Below, piece by piece: positions 44,241 to 55,615 of a stretch of 64,000 nt of DNA. Positions within the stretch are counted from its first letter, which is position 1, and every line of letters starts with the position of its first letter. The stretch lies in the NCBI GenBank assembly GCA_033557465.1, contig CM066043.1, positions 78,956,662 through 79,020,661 on the forward strand. The letters are read 5' to 3'. The DNA is from Ichthyophis bannanicus (Eukaryota; Chordata; Amphibia; Gymnophiona; Ichthyophiidae). The position numbers were made by a program, and so were the translations under genes. The notes under the pieces are model-generated. The model saw nothing but the letters and a program-made list of their open reading frames with translations. It was not told the origin of the DNA and did no database searches.

Positions 44241-45119
44241 TCACTCCGGAGCTAGACCCGGATTTCCAGTCGCTCTCCTTGCCATGTCCGTGACAAAATG
44301 TTTGGCATCACTCACTGCGGTAAACATGTGGTTTTTCCCTTGGTCAGTAATCCGTAGCGTGGCCGGGAATGCCAACGTAAAACGTACTTTCTTCTGAAAC
44401 AGTTCTGAACAGATAGGGGAAAATTCTTTCCTTCTTGCTGCTACCACCGCTGAATAGTCCTGGAAAATCAAGATTTTTTTGTTTTCTAGCACCAGCTCTC
44501 CTTTCTTCCGAAAGGCCTGGAGTAATTGCATCTTGTGCTGAAAATTCAAAATCTTTGCAATGACTACCCGGGGTTTCTGCCACTGCTCCACTCTTGCTCC
44601 TAACCTGTGGGCCCATTCAACTTTTAACTCCCCCACCAGTTCGCTGAGGCCCAACTCCTTCGGAAGCCATTTTTCAATTAGAGGCACTAGCATGCGATCA
44701 GTCGTCGCTTCTGAAATTCCCACCAGTCGCAGATTATTTCTCCTTGACCTATTTTCTAGGTCGTCAACTTTAGCCATAAGCGCTGCAATCCGCGTCTGGT
44801 GCTCTGTGCTCTCTCATGCCAATCGCCCCTCTTCGTCCTCAGCTGCTGACACTTAGTGTTCCAATTCCTCTACCCGATGGCTCATCTCCGTCATCGCCTC
44901 TCCTACTGCTTCCAACTTTTGCAGTATCTGGTCAAACTTAGGATCGAGAAGCTTCACCATCTCTTCAGTCGCCGACTCCACGCTCTCTCCCCCAGGGGAT
45001 GCCGGCTGCAGGCCTGCCATTGAGGAGGAGGCCCCCTGTTTACTGGCCTTCTCCCAGTCTTTTCTCACTGGTGGAGGCATCGTTCCTTTCAAATTTCCAC
45101 TCCAGTGGTGTCCGTTCAC
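44241..45119 (-). pseudogene. L1-like ORF1 (coiled coil + RRM-like domain)
   Basis: ORF1 of L1 elements binds the element RNA as a trimer. The first part (45,119-44,853, 88 codons) ends in the heptad stretch 'ILQKLEAVGEAMTEM' and 'RVEELEH'. A stop at about 44,850 interrupts the coiled coil. The second part (44,777-44,241, 178 codons) begins 'DDLENRSRRNNLRLVGI', the signature at the start of the L1 RRM-like domain, and continues with 'VEWAHRLGA', 'PRVVIAKILNF' and 'ILIFQDYSAVV', all usual in this family. Only this interruption separates the two parts. Confidence 0.85.
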
Positions 45120-45275
45120 CTTCCCCCTTCATATTATACTCTTTTCTACTCTCCTGCTTTGAAATAGCGATAATATTGCAGATTATTCCTCGAGGCAGCC
45201 CCGGAGCAAGCAGGAAGCCTCCTTACTCACTCATGCGCCACGTGATCTCACCAGGAAAAAGTTATAAAAATTGTT

Positions 45276-45883
45276 TTGGGTGATTTTTTTTGAGGGTATA
45301 GTTCACATATTTCCTTACCATCACTTGCCCCTCACCTGTACAAGGAAAGCAGAAATACAAGCAAATCAGGAATTTCAGCTTCCTTACTCACTGCTGCAGG
45401 GTTTTCTCAAGTTTCAGTCAGGAAATGGAAGGAAAGCTCATGCTCCTGATATACTGTAGAGAGCATTGTGCGGCCAAGCAGAGTTCACCAGCAAGAGCTT
45501 CTTACTTGTTATTTCAATGGTTTACGCTACCTGAAAATACTTATAGGGGGAACTAGTGAGACAAAATCAAGCTTCCTGGTGAACTGCAACTCCTAAATTT
45601 GCAGTGCACAGGACTGCAATAAGCTGTGGAGAAGGAAGAAAAGAATCGTAGAGCAATTCAGATTAAATGGACCGTGCTGTTCTTTATCTGCCATCATTTA
45701 CTATGCTATTGTGTGAGCACTTTTTTTTTAAAAAACTGATCAATTAAGCTTAATGGGAAAACATATTTTTCCCAGTTTTGAGCAACAGCCATTTATTTTC
45801 TAGGAAAATATAAAAGTATCTATGTTGAGAGTGAGGTTGTGGTGGGCTGAATGAGTCAGGAGATGATATGCACACAGACACAG
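45276..45883. other. Unassigned DNA with a CR1 tail
   Basis: 45,640-45,710 reads 'GATTAAATGGACCGTGCTGT' and 'TTATCTGCCATCATTTACTATG', the last part of a CR1 3' UTR. Nothing else is recognisable. Confidence 0.45.
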
Positions 45884-46475
45884 AGGGGCATTTTAGAAAG
45901 GACATTTGGAGCAGAATGTGCATAAAAACGCTAGGGACGTCTATGTCTCTTGCTAATTTTGGTAACACGGACGTCCCTGATATAGATGTCCATCCCGGGA
46001 AGCACATAGAAAGCTCCCTTAGGAAAGCATGGGGCGGGGACATCCATCTCATGCAAGCTAACATATGGGGACATCCAGCGCTGTAGCGAAACCAAGACAT
46101 AAACCTCAATTTCCCATCAGTGTTCATTGGCATATTGTAAAATACAAGGGGTACTGGTGTAGATCCTTTACCACACCTTCAGGACGTTTGCCTGACAAAA
46201 TGAGCACGTTTCAGATGCCTGTTCATGCCTGGTGCAAGTATAAACTTAGGCATGACTCCGGATGTCCAGGATGTTTCTGAGAAAAGGCGGGAACATCCAT
46301 GCTCTTGGGAACGACCTGGCCACACCTCCAACATGCTGTCATTCAGACATCCTCATGCTGGGGATGTCCACAGACCTGGCTTCTAAAATGGCCTGGGGGA
46401 TATCACTGTTCTTTGGACGTCTCTAGGCCCATTTTCGAACGTCCAAAGCACAAATAGGGCTTCTAAAGTAACAAA
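45884..46475. repeat. MITE-like element rich in GACGTCC words
   Basis: It begins 'GGGGCATTTTAGAAAGG' at 45,885. An inner 'GCTTCTAAAATGGCC' lies at about 46,380 and an outer 'GGGCTTCTAAAG' at about 46,457, forming inverted ends. GGACGTC/GGACATC words occur many times inside. 2850-3345 is a second, shorter copy. No protein. Confidence 0.5.
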
Positions 46476-46660
46476 CAAGTATTATTGTAATGATAAGATC
46501 TTCTACCTTATCTCGTATTCAATGTTATGTCACTCCTTATACAATGTAAGTTATTTCCTTATACAATGTAATTTATTTCGTGTAACTTTGATTGAAGGAA
46601 AAAGTGGTATACAAATCTAGATAAATAAATAAATAAAACCCTCAAAGTGAATACATAAGC
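46476..46660 (+). repeat. L2-type LINE 3' tail
   Basis: 'GTGGTATACAAATCTAGATA' followed by (AATA)n at 46,620-46,637 matches the tail type of L2-like elements, though diverged. A short duplication 'CCTTATACAATGTAA' (46,535 and 46,558) lies upstream. Confidence 0.5.
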
Positions 46661-47640
46661 AGTGCTTTTTAAAGACAAAATGCTATAAATGGCCTTTTCT
46701 TTCAGGAAATCTAAAAGTAGCATCTATCCTCTATGGGGTATGAAGTACAACAGTGTCACAAAGCCAAAATGAATTGAGCAGCTCAATCTCATGACAGGTC
46801 TCTTACAGACCAAATTACAAGCAGGCACAGAGTGCGACTTTCAGAGTCTCAGTAGCAAAATCAGATGGAAGAAGTGTCCGAAGCACAGAGATTTCCAGTC
46901 CTTATCTACAGAAGTGTCTACTTCCAATAGACAACAAGAAGGAGTATTTGTACAATAATCTTAATCTGAGAACATCAATAGCATATTTATACTCCATGCA
47001 CGCCAAAAGATTATTGGAAGCCTGACTGAAAACGTAAGAGCCCTTGGTTCAGGTCTCCTGCTCCCAGAGCTGGATTAGGGTACAACAAAAGCAGCATTCA
47101 CAACTCCCAGGGGGGCAGTCCTAGTCATCGATCAATGGTGACACCCAGTGGCCAGATTTATGGTCCATGATTGCAGGGTTCCAAAAGAAGTCCTGGAGCA
47201 ATGGTGCTGCAATGAGTGGAAAAGGCCCAAGGCCATTGCAAATGAAGGTTCATGGTGCTGGATCCAAGCCCCCAGTTCACTTAAGCTAGAAACCCAAGGT
47301 TGGGTCTTCGGGAATAAGGAAGAATGAGCATATCCTGATACTAATTTGGAAATGTATATGCATTCTGAAGATAAAACAGATTTTCCCATTCACATGGATA
47401 GGTCAATCTTTGCCTGTGACCCTACGTGAACCGTTCAGTATTATAGACAATAAAAGTCATGAGGAAGATGGGAACTTCAGGATTTCCTGACCAAACAAAA
47501 TTTGCCTACTTCATGTGATGTCAGAGCAAGTGGAGACACTAGCCCTAACAAGCCACTCAGAGTAAGAGTTAAAAAATGGATTCAACTGATGGTGGAGAAG
47601 CTATGACTGAAGAAACTGAGGAATTTCTGCAAGAAATGCA
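46661..47640. other. Unassigned stretch without a gene
   Basis: I see no domain, tail or repeat that I can place. The longest frame (85 codons, minus) has no family features. Confidence 0.5.
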
Positions 47641-48650
47641 CTCTTCTGCTTGCCTGGGGCAAGTATATTTTCTAGGTTGGTGAAACGTACTTCAGAGCAA
47701 GAGGTGGCAGAAGCATTTTCAGCCCCAGATCAGGGGCCAGTAGTGGGTGACAGAAGCAGAAGAATTTTCTTCACCTTGATCAGGACCCTGACTAAAGGAG
47801 GCAGGAGGAAGGGAGAAGAAGAGGAAGCAGAATAAGTTTTCCCCTGATCAGGGCTTGGGAAGCAGGAATGTCCTTGTGAGGCTAGAGGTTGGGGGATGTA
47901 GGGAAGGGAAGGGTGATTATAGACACCTTGGGAGGAGGTAGGAAAGGAAAGGGAAGATGATGGACTATGGGAGTGAGTAGAAAGGGAAGGAGAAATGCTG
48001 GACTGTGGGAGGAGGTAAGAAAGGGAAGGAGATATGCTAGTCATAGGCGGTAAGGAAGGAAAGAGGAGATGAGATGCTGGACTCCTTGGGGGCTAGGGAA
48101 GGGAAGATGCTGAATACAGTAGGGGGAGGGGGTAGTAAGGAAGGGAATGGAAGATGCTGGACTACGGTGAGGGGGGTGGAGGTAGGACCTTGAGCCACTC
48201 CTGGGGGAGGGGGTGTAGTGCTGAGGATTCACCTAGGGAGTTCGATACACTTGGGCTGCCCCTGAGCACAGAAGCATTTTCAGCCCTGATCAAGGTCCAG
48301 GAATGGTGAGGGGAGGGAGGAGAAGACATCAAGGCCTGTGACAACACTAATCAGGATGACAACAAGAAAGAAGACAAGAAGCAGAGGGAGAGAGATAGAA
48401 GACTGCAGAGGAAAGAAACGAGGATAAGGGCATGGAGGAAGAAGAGGAAAGAGAATGAAAAGGGAGAGAGTGGAATAAGGAAGAAGGGAAGGGAAAAGGA
48501 AGAGAGAAGGAGGGAATGGCGGAGAGTGAGCAGCTGTAAGAGAGACTGGAGAGCAAATAGGGCTGGGGGGGAGGAGGGATAGAGGCCTGTACTGCGGTGT
48601 GCACTCACCAGGGATGAAATGCACTCACTATCTACTCTTGTGCTTCCCCT
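47641..48650 (+). repeat. Purine-rich minisatellite region
   Basis: For about 900 bp the plus strand is dominated by A and G. Two repeat units are visible. The first is 'AGAAG.ATTTTC' followed by a CCTGATCAGG-like core, at about 47,718, 47,758, 47,832 and 48,270. The second is a unit of roughly 45-55 bp with 'GATGCTGGACT' and GGGAGGAGGTA.GAAAGGGAAG, repeated about five times in 47,940-48,185. Minus-strand frames of 60-116 codons here are Ser/Pro-rich artefacts. Confidence 0.7.
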
Positions 48651-49078
48651 CCTAAAAAAATTAATTGGAAGATGAGGAAACATATAAGTAGTGCATTTCA
48701 TTCCTGGTAATTAGGTCCTGGAGGAATTCTAGAATCCCTAGGATCAGACAACATGTGCAGCGCATTTTCTTTATACGCCCCTGGTATCTGAAATGCTTTT
48801 CTGGAAAAAACTAGAACTAGCTCTGAATTCACAACATCCCGTAAAGAACTAAAAACCATTCTGTTCAAAGAGCAATTTGAAGATAAAACTCAAAATGGCC
48901 ACATGAAAGGCCCTGCACTATCTGATCACCACCATCACTTCCATATCCGTGCAGGTCACCCTCCCCATGCCTTTGTTTACGGTGTACCCACCGTTCCGTG
49001 CAGGTCACCCCTATTTGTTCAGATATAAGAGATAGTTATGTTTATTTTGATTTTATCCTGTTGCTATAAAGGAATCAA
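48651..49078 (+). mobile_element. L2-like LINE C-terminal fragment
   Basis: 48,735-49,078 reads as a decayed L2-type C-terminus: 'NAFLEKTRTSSEFTTSRKEL' followed by 'KTILFKEQFE'. It stops where a minus-strand CR1 begins. Confidence 0.6.
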
Positions 49079-49866
49079 CTGTGTCTGTCCCATGCCATTT
49101 TGAATTCTGTCACTGTGTTTGACCCCGCCACTTCCATCGGGAGAGCAATGCAAGCATCCACCACCCTTTCAATGAAAAAGTATTTCCTGACATTGCCTTT
49201 CAATTTATCCCCTTATAGCTTCATATCATGCCCTCTAGTTTTACAGCTTCTCCGTCTTTGGAAGAGGTTTGTTTGTCCATTAATACTCTTTAAGCATTTA
49301 AAGGTCTGAATCATATCTCCCCTGTCCCTCCTCTCCTCCAGAGGTCTTCAAGTCTCTTCTCATCATCTTCTGACGCAGGCTCCAAATCATTTTGGTCACC
49401 TTCCTCTGAACAGTTTCCAGTCTTTTTATATCCTTTGCGAGATACGGTCTCCAAAACTGAACACAATATTCCAAGTGAGGCCTCACCACCGACTTGTACA
49501 GTGGCATTAGTATCTCTTCTTTACTGTTAGTAATTCCTCTCTGTATGCAACCCAGCATCCTTCTGGCTTTTGCCACCGCCTCGTCACACTGTTTCGCCAC
49601 CTTGAGATCATCAGAAACAATGACACCGAGGTCTTTCTCCTGGTCTGTGCACATCAATCTCTCGCCCCCTATCGCATACAGTTCCCTTGGATTTCTGCTT
49701 CCCAAGTGCAGGACACTGCACTTCTTCACATTAAATCTTAACTGCCAAGCATTAGACCATTCCTCCAGCTTTTGTAGATCTTTCCTCATGTTCTCCACTC
49801 CCTGAGGGGAGTCCACTCTGTTGCAAATTTTCACATCATCTGTAGAAAAGACAGACTTTTCCATTC
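49079..49866 (-). pseudogene. Minus-strand CR1 3' half (copy D)
   Basis: 188 open codons (49,864-49,298) start just at the decayed catalytic block ('FSTDDVKICNR') and run through 'KLEEWSNAWQLRFNVKKCSV', 'DLGVIVSDDLKVAKQ', 'ARRMLGCIQRGI' and 'VVRPHLEYCVQFWRP'. A frame change near 49,300 leads on to the C-terminus at about 49,080. It belongs to a CR1 subfamily distinct from copies A and C, judging by many residue differences. It is 5'-truncated in the reverse transcriptase. Confidence 0.82.
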
Positions 49867-50165
49867 AACCGCAGCACTTGTAAGATTTTTAAATGCTGTG
49901 GGTAACACAGGATTTTGAGCACAACTGGCCGTGGGTACTTAGCATGCTGTATCCGATATGACGGGACCCGGTGAGCTTGTTGAAGCTCTGCGCTGCAAAC
50001 TCCTCAAGGGTCCTCTGATCAGGCAGAGGGATGCCTGGGAAGCCGAGGCAGGCGTCTTCGGCTTCCGCTTCGTCAAAGGCATCTTCTTGAAGAAAGCAGT
50101 CCTGTGTTCTAGATAGCTACCACTCCAACGTAAGAGCGGCAGTGGCAGTATGCTAGCATGACACC
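49867..50165. other. Unassigned stretch between two CR1 fragments
   Basis: No coding domain is seen. It separates the minus-strand copy D from the plus-strand copy E. Confidence 0.4.
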
Positions 50166-50620
50166 ATCTTGTTCTGCCGGCCGACCTTGCAATGCTTCTT
50201 TAGAGCTGGGAGTGAATCTGGAGGAATGGAGATGGGCAAATATGGTTCCTGTCCACAAAAGTAGAAGTAAGGAAGAGGTTGGTAACTATAGAACAGTGTG
50301 TCTGGCCTCTATGGTGTGTACATTAATGGAAATGCCATTAAAGCAGAGGACGGTGCAGTTTCTGGAATCCAAGGAATTACTGGATCTGAGGCAGCATGAC
50401 TTTACTAGAGGTAGGTCATGTCAGACAAACCTCATAGATTTTATTGATGGGCTGACCAGTGACCTGCATCGAAGGAGAGTGCTAGCAAATGTAATTGCAT
50501 TGCAGTGCCTTTGACACTGTTCCATATTAATGACTTCTTAATAAACTAAGAGCCTTTGGGATGGACCTAACGTGACTGACTGGATAAGAAACTGATTGAG
50601 TCTGCTATCAGAACTTCAAG
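50166..50620 (+). pseudogene. CR1 reverse transcriptase fragment (copy E)
   Basis: 118 codons (50,158-50,514) read 'NMVPVHKSRSKEEVGNYRTV'-like residues, 'QRTVQFLESKELLDLRQHDF' and 'TRGRSCQTNLIDFIDGLT', the N-terminal reverse transcriptase blocks of CR1, then a damaged 'FDTV..' block near 50,510. It is lost by 50,620. Truncated at both ends. Confidence 0.75.
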
Positions 50621-51287
50621 AGACTACACACTCAGCTAAGACTTTCAAACATTATCATTGCCTGACTTTTGAGAGAACTTTACCTGTTGCATATAGGTTT
50701 TTAGGGATCTTCAGCCTGCCTGTGTTCCTTGCATAGCCTTTATATCAGATATCTGAGTGTGCCCTCAGTTCACAGAAGGCCTACTGGCCAGGGACCTTTG
50801 TGATATATAGCGACTTGGAACAGGAATAGTACAGTTTGCTTTTGGACTTGCAGCTAGTCCTGGTCTTCTACTTAGGTCTCCTACTTAATCACAAACAAGC
50901 CTGCAGGCAAAACTCACACACGTTTGGTCACACTATAGATTTAATTATCCATGCTTTCAATTTGCATTTATTGTATTATACTCACCCATCATTTTGTCAT
51001 TAATATGTAAGTCACTGTTAAATATAACACAACTCTCTTCTGTCATACCTATTAGCCAAACTCACTCACCCAGGGACATAGCACACCTTGATACTCTCAT
51101 GTCTTCCTGTTTTCAAATTTCATTTTATTATATTGTACTTGCTAATTATTTTGTAATAAGTTGCTGTTGAATGTAATCCTCTCTCTGACCCTGTCAGCAT
51201 GTTTTACCATGTAATGTTAAAGTTAGAGTTAAATGTAAACCTCTTTGATTTTAGGAAAAGCAGTATATAAAAACTATATAAATTAAT
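50621..51287 (+). repeat. Unassigned DNA ending in L2-type tails
   Basis: 50,640-50,880 has no identity that I can see. 50,950-51,290 contains two related segments ('TTATTGTATTATACT...GTAAGTCACTGTTAAAT' and 'TTATTATATTGTACT...TAAGTTGCTGTTGAAT') and ends with 'TTAAATGTAAACC' and 'GCAGTATATAAAAAC', an L2-type 3' tail. Confidence 0.45.
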
Positions 51288-51317
51288 ACAGCTGCAGTCA
51301 ACATTATTGGCACCCTT
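51288..51317 (+). mobile_element. Tc1-like terminal fragment, left
   Basis: TACAGCTGCAGTCAACATTA followed by TTGGCACCC resembles the terminal inverted repeat of Tc1-like transposons in fish and amphibians. The sequence changes abruptly after 51,317; ATTATTGGCACCCTT recurs at 52,471. Confidence 0.5.
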
Positions 51318-52470
51318 GCAGTTCAACCCCTTAAGGGGTCATTCTGAACCACAAATAGTGTCTATCCCCGCCATTCATGCCAGCTTCAGCACCCGGCTGG
51401 GGGACCAGGGGACATTCACCGCAGCCTGACCCTGGCCTTCGGAGGCCAGATCGGGGGTCAGGCTGTGGGGAATGTACCATTTTGGTCAGCGGCCAACATC
51501 ACAGCTTGTAAATGGAGCTGCAGTGCCATGGCAACATGACGCCATGACACCATGGCTCCATTAAAATGCCCTGACTGAGTTAGCCGGGTGCAGTCCAGCA
51601 CATGCAGGCCAGACAGAATCGCTGTCCCAGCCTGCATGTACCCCGCGGGATCAGAATTGCAAACCCCTCTGTACATCCAGTTCAGAGCCTCAAGATTGCA
51701 TTATCTTGAGAACAATGGATTTTTAAATTGCATTCAATGTCACCTCATGGCCTTAATTCAAAGATCGATTGGTGGGGCTTATTATGAGGAAAACCATGTA
51801 GCCCATAAAGTATTTAATATTATCCAGCTTAATAGCAGTTCTGAGAGCGTCCTTTATACAACCTAGATTTTGGTGCCATCTTTTGGTTTGTGTGACTGAT
51901 GAACAGAGTAAGAAGGAGGAGTATAAAAAGGAAAAGGAATTAGGTTGGAGCAGATCGCTTGAGGAAGAGCCTAGTACAACCAAAGGTTTGAAATACAGCG
52001 TTGTGTCGCGGTGCCCAGCCAATTTTTTGGAATAGAGTTGGAAAGCGGAAAAGCCTCCTTGCAAAGGAATTGATGTTAGTCGAGCTGACCTGAAAATGAC
52101 GCGATCTTCAAAAGGACAGAGTAGAACAATAAGAGTTTACTCCGCAGAGTGGAATGGCGTGCAATGCTCTTAGCGTTGTTGCATCTTGAAGAAAAGCTAA
52201 GTATGTCTGAGGGATCACATTTTTGTATTATTCCTTAGATTGCTTTTTTAGGCTTTGTAGCCACTCTTTAAAAGAAAAAAAGGAAGAACTTGCTACAAGA
52301 GAGAGTAACCTTCCAGGCAAGTGATCCGACAAAAAAAAGTTATATTGTTTAAGTTCATTAGCTTTGGTTCAGGTGATAAGATTAGATATGTTGGATGAGG
52401 TTATCACTTTATTTTTGGGATAACACAGTAATGAATCTCTTTAGTCTTCAAGTGAATAAGTTAGGACTTG
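51318..52470 (+). mobile_element. 1.15-kb insertion bounded by a 15-bp repeat, with hammerhead-like motif
   Basis: The exact 15-mer ATTATTGGCACCCTT occurs at 51,303-51,317 and 52,471-52,485. If this is a target duplication, the DNA between is a retroposed insertion of unknown class. It has no long frame and contains a well-formed hammerhead-like motif at 51,954-52,012. An alternative is that the two 15-mers are the two internal repeats of one Tc1-like end. Confidence 0.45.
51954..52012 (+). other. Hammerhead-ribozyme-like motif, best-formed copy
   Basis: Stem I: ATCGC (51,954-51,958) pairs with GCGGT (52,008-52,012), including one G-T. The core is TTGAGGA (51,959-51,965), one change from CTGAGGA. 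GAAA lies at 51,990-51,993. Stem III: TACA (51,994-51,997) pairs with TGTG (52,002-52,005). The cleavage dinucleotide TC is at 52,006-52,007. Stem II is longer and imperfect. This fits a type I-like layout, but the C3 change would weaken or abolish cleavage. Confidence 0.45.
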
Positions 52471-52485
52471 ATTATTGGCACCCTT

Positions 52486-53385
52486 ATAAACAATTCAAAT
52501 CCTTTTGAACTGAAGAACCACATTCCCATTGCAGTAAAATTAGACGCACCTATGATCAATTGTCAGCACTCACATGACTTGAATCAACCAATGAATGATG
52601 GCAGGAGGGCTTTCTCAAAACTACAGTCAGAGACTGAACCAAACCAAAAAGCTGATTAGATAATGTGGAGGAAATGCAAGATGTTTGCACACCAAGGAAC
52701 TAAAAGATAAAGTGAGAACCACAGCACAATTTATAAAATCAAATTATAACTCATTTTTATTTTGTTGTAGCCTTAGTCACACACGCAGAACAGAGATAGA
52801 TCGTCACTAAGTAAAACTAAAAACCAACATATGTAGACAAAAAATGCTTCTATCCATTACTCTTAGGTTTACAGAATTCTTTCCCAAAATTATACTTTAC
52901 TGCAGTGAGGTGAGAGAAAGAACTCTCACACACAGGCATAATGACTTAGCACAAGTAACGTGAGTGCAACTAATGCCACCTCAGTGGGTGGCCTTAGTAG
53001 CACCAGCAGCTGTTTTGCCACATTGAAATGTGGTAACTGCAGGGGGATGTAACTGCCTCCCTGCAGTTAGCCTATGGCCAGGGCTGGCCTGTCCATTGTG
53101 CGAGAATGTTTTTTGCACAGGGCCCCGCGTTTCAGAGGGCCCCGCGCAAAGAACATTCTGATTTAAAAGTAAATTTTAAAATTAAAAAAAAAGCTGTCTG
53201 CTGCCGTGGCCGCCGCACCAGAATCGAGTGTCCCGCAGGGCCCCCCCTGCCCAGCAAAGCTTGCCCTCCCTGCATCAGTTCCCTCTCCGCAGTCGCACCG
53301 GCTTTCAGAGCGCGAAGGGAGAGTTTCTCCCTCGTGGCTCTGTTAAGCCCGCGGGCGCTGATGGGAAAGGTCCCGCTCTTCTTTA
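52486..53385. other. Unassigned DNA, then a GC-rich block
   Basis: 52,486-52,680 may be the remainder of a Tc1-like element; 52,730-52,980 shares words with 22,380-22,470. 53,095-53,385 is GC rich and joins directly to CR1 sequence, which it truncates. No gene is supported. Confidence 0.4.
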
Positions 53386-55615
53386 GTGGACAAAAGTACT
53401 TCACCTCCTATACTGTATTGCTCCCTTGGATTGCTGCAGCCCAAATGCATGACCTTACATTTTTTAACATTAAATCCCAGCTGCCAAATTCTAGACCATT
53501 CTTCAAGCTTAGCTAGATCCCTCCTCATGTTATCTACACCTTCCTGGGTGTCTACTCTATTGCAGATTTTGGTATCATCCGCAAAGAGGCAAACCTTACC
53601 CGACAGCCCTTCCGCTATATCACTAACAAAGATGTTAAAAAGAATCGGACCAAGGACAGATCCCTGGGGCACACCACTGGTAACATCCTTCTCCTCAGAG
53701 TGAGCTCCATTTACTTGTACAATTTGTTGCCTCCCACCCAACCAATTTCTAACCCAAGCAGTAACTTTAGGGTCCATCCCTAGGGTGCTCAGTTTGTTTA
53801 TAAGTCGCCTGTGAGGAACAGTGTCGAAGGCTTTACTGAAATCTAAATACACCACATCTAGAGCTCTCCCTCGGTCCAACTCCCTGGTCACCCAGTCAAA
53901 GAAATCAATCAGATTTGTCTGACAAGACCTGCCTCTGGTGAATCCATGCTGCCTCAGATCCTGTAATCCGCCGGACTCCAGAAACCTCAATATTTTCTCT
54001 TTCAGCAGCGTTTCCAATAATTTACTCACCACCGAAGTTAAACTAACCGGCCTGTAGTTTTCAACCACATCCTTACTTCCGCTTCTGTGTAAAGGCACCA
54101 CATGAGCCTCTCTCCAGTCCTTTGGCACCACTCCCGACTCCAACAAGGCATTTAAAAGGTCAGTCAGTGGAGTTGCTAGAACGTCCCCAAGTTCCCTCAG
54201 TATTCTAGGGTGTATCCCATCCGGTCCCATCGCTTTGTCTACTTTAAGTTGAGCTAGTTTCTCACGAACACAGTCTTCTGAAAATTGTTCAAGATGTCCC
54301 TCACTTCTGTTCTTATTTGTGGGTGTTTTCTGAGGTCCTGCTCCTGGTTCTTCATCTGTGAACACAGAACAGAAATATTTGTTAAGCAATTCCGCTTTAT
54401 CCTTATCAGCTTCTACATATTCCCCCCCTGCACCCTTGAGTCTGACAATACCACTTTTGCCCTTCCTTTTCTCACTAATATATCTGAAAAATGTCTTATC
54501 CCCCCATTTTATTGCATTGGCTATTTCCTCCTCCTTTTGAATCTTTGCCTTCTTGACTACTTTGCTAGTTTCTCTAAGTTTTTCCAAATACAGATGCCTG
54601 TCTTCCTCTCTCTGTGATCTCTTGTATTTCATGAAGGCCTCCCTCTTTTTCTTCACTTTTTCAGCTACTTCCTTCGAAAACCATAGTGGTCTCCTGTTCC
54701 TTTTGCCTTTATTTACCATTTTAACAAAAAGGTTGGTTGCCTTTAAAATACCCCCTTTCAGTTTTGCCCACTGTTTTTCTACATCCCCCAGCTGTTCCCA
54801 TCCCACTAACGACTCCCTGAGGTATTGGCCCATCTTCGCAAAGTTAGTCTTCCTAAAGTCTAAGATCTTCACCTTGGAATGGATTCTAACAGCCCTAGTC
54901 CTAATACTGAACCACACCATCTGGTGATCACTGGATGCAAAATGATCTCCCACTACAACATCAGAAACACTTTCACCATTGGTAAGCACCAAGTCCAGTA
55001 TGGCACCTTCACGTGTGGGGTCTGTTACCAATTGCCTGAATAGTTCTCCCTGTAGAGAATCCAGGATCTCCTTACTTCTAGATGATACTGCAGCAGGAAT
55101 GTGCCAATCAACATCTGGCATATTGAAATCTCCTAGCAGTAGCACTTCCCCTTTCCTAGCAATGCTGCGTATGTCTTCAATTAACTCTCTGTCCACCTCT
55201 TCCTCTTGTGAGGGAGGTCTGTATATCACACCAATGCAAATAGATTTCTCTTTCCCTCTTTCTAGTTTAACCCACAATGCCTCCTCTCTCCCTTTTAAGC
55301 TCTGTAATTCCAAAGCTTTAATAGTAGTTTTTACATATAGTGCCACTCCTCCTCCCCTTCTTCCTACCCTGTCCTTTCTGAATAAAGTACAGCCAGGTAT
55401 AGTTACATCCCAGTCATGGTTTTCTGTGAACCATGTTTCTGTAACTGCCACTAAATCCAAGTCAGCCACTCCCACCAAAGCTTCAACTTCAGGGATCTTA
55501 TTTCCCATGCTACGGGCATTAATACACACTGCTTTCCATATGTTACCCCTGTTACCCATTTCCATAAAGGTATTTAATGTATCACCTACCTGGGGGCTTT
55601 TACTTACCTGGGGGC
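53386..55615 (-). mobile_element. CR1 LINE (copy C) with intact ORF2 segment
   Basis: On the minus strand one open frame of 768 codons spans 55,649-53,343; about 740 codons of it (55,615-53,386) are CR1 ORF2. Endonuclease blocks are complete: 'AVTETWF', 'GVIYRPPSQEEE', 'LLGDFNMPDVDWH' and 'SSDHQMVWF'. Reverse transcriptase blocks are complete to the catalytic site: 'DWREAHVVPLHRSGSKD', '[15 protein letters not shown]', '[18 protein letters not shown]' and 'VCLFADDTKIC'. The C-terminal third is lost at 53,386, where GC-rich foreign DNA begins. The 5' edge is the LTR of the next element at 55,616. Lack of any stop in 2.2 kb marks it as young. Confidence 0.9.

Larger units (their letters stand above)
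39480..45275 (-). mobile_element. Near full-length L1-like LINE, minus strand
   Basis: About 5.8 kb running right to left: 5' UTR (about 45,275-45,120), ORF1 (45,119-44,241), a long C-rich/G-rich inter-ORF stretch (about 44,240-43,750), ORF2 (43,740-39,903) and a 3' UTR with a polypurine tract on the coding strand, ending in an A-rich AAAATAAAAAA at about 39,520-39,508. Two ORFs, an L1-type ORF1, an APE endonuclease and a poly(A)-like end place it in the L1 superfamily; whether it is L1 proper or Tx1 is open. Frameshifts make it inactive. Confidence 0.85.
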
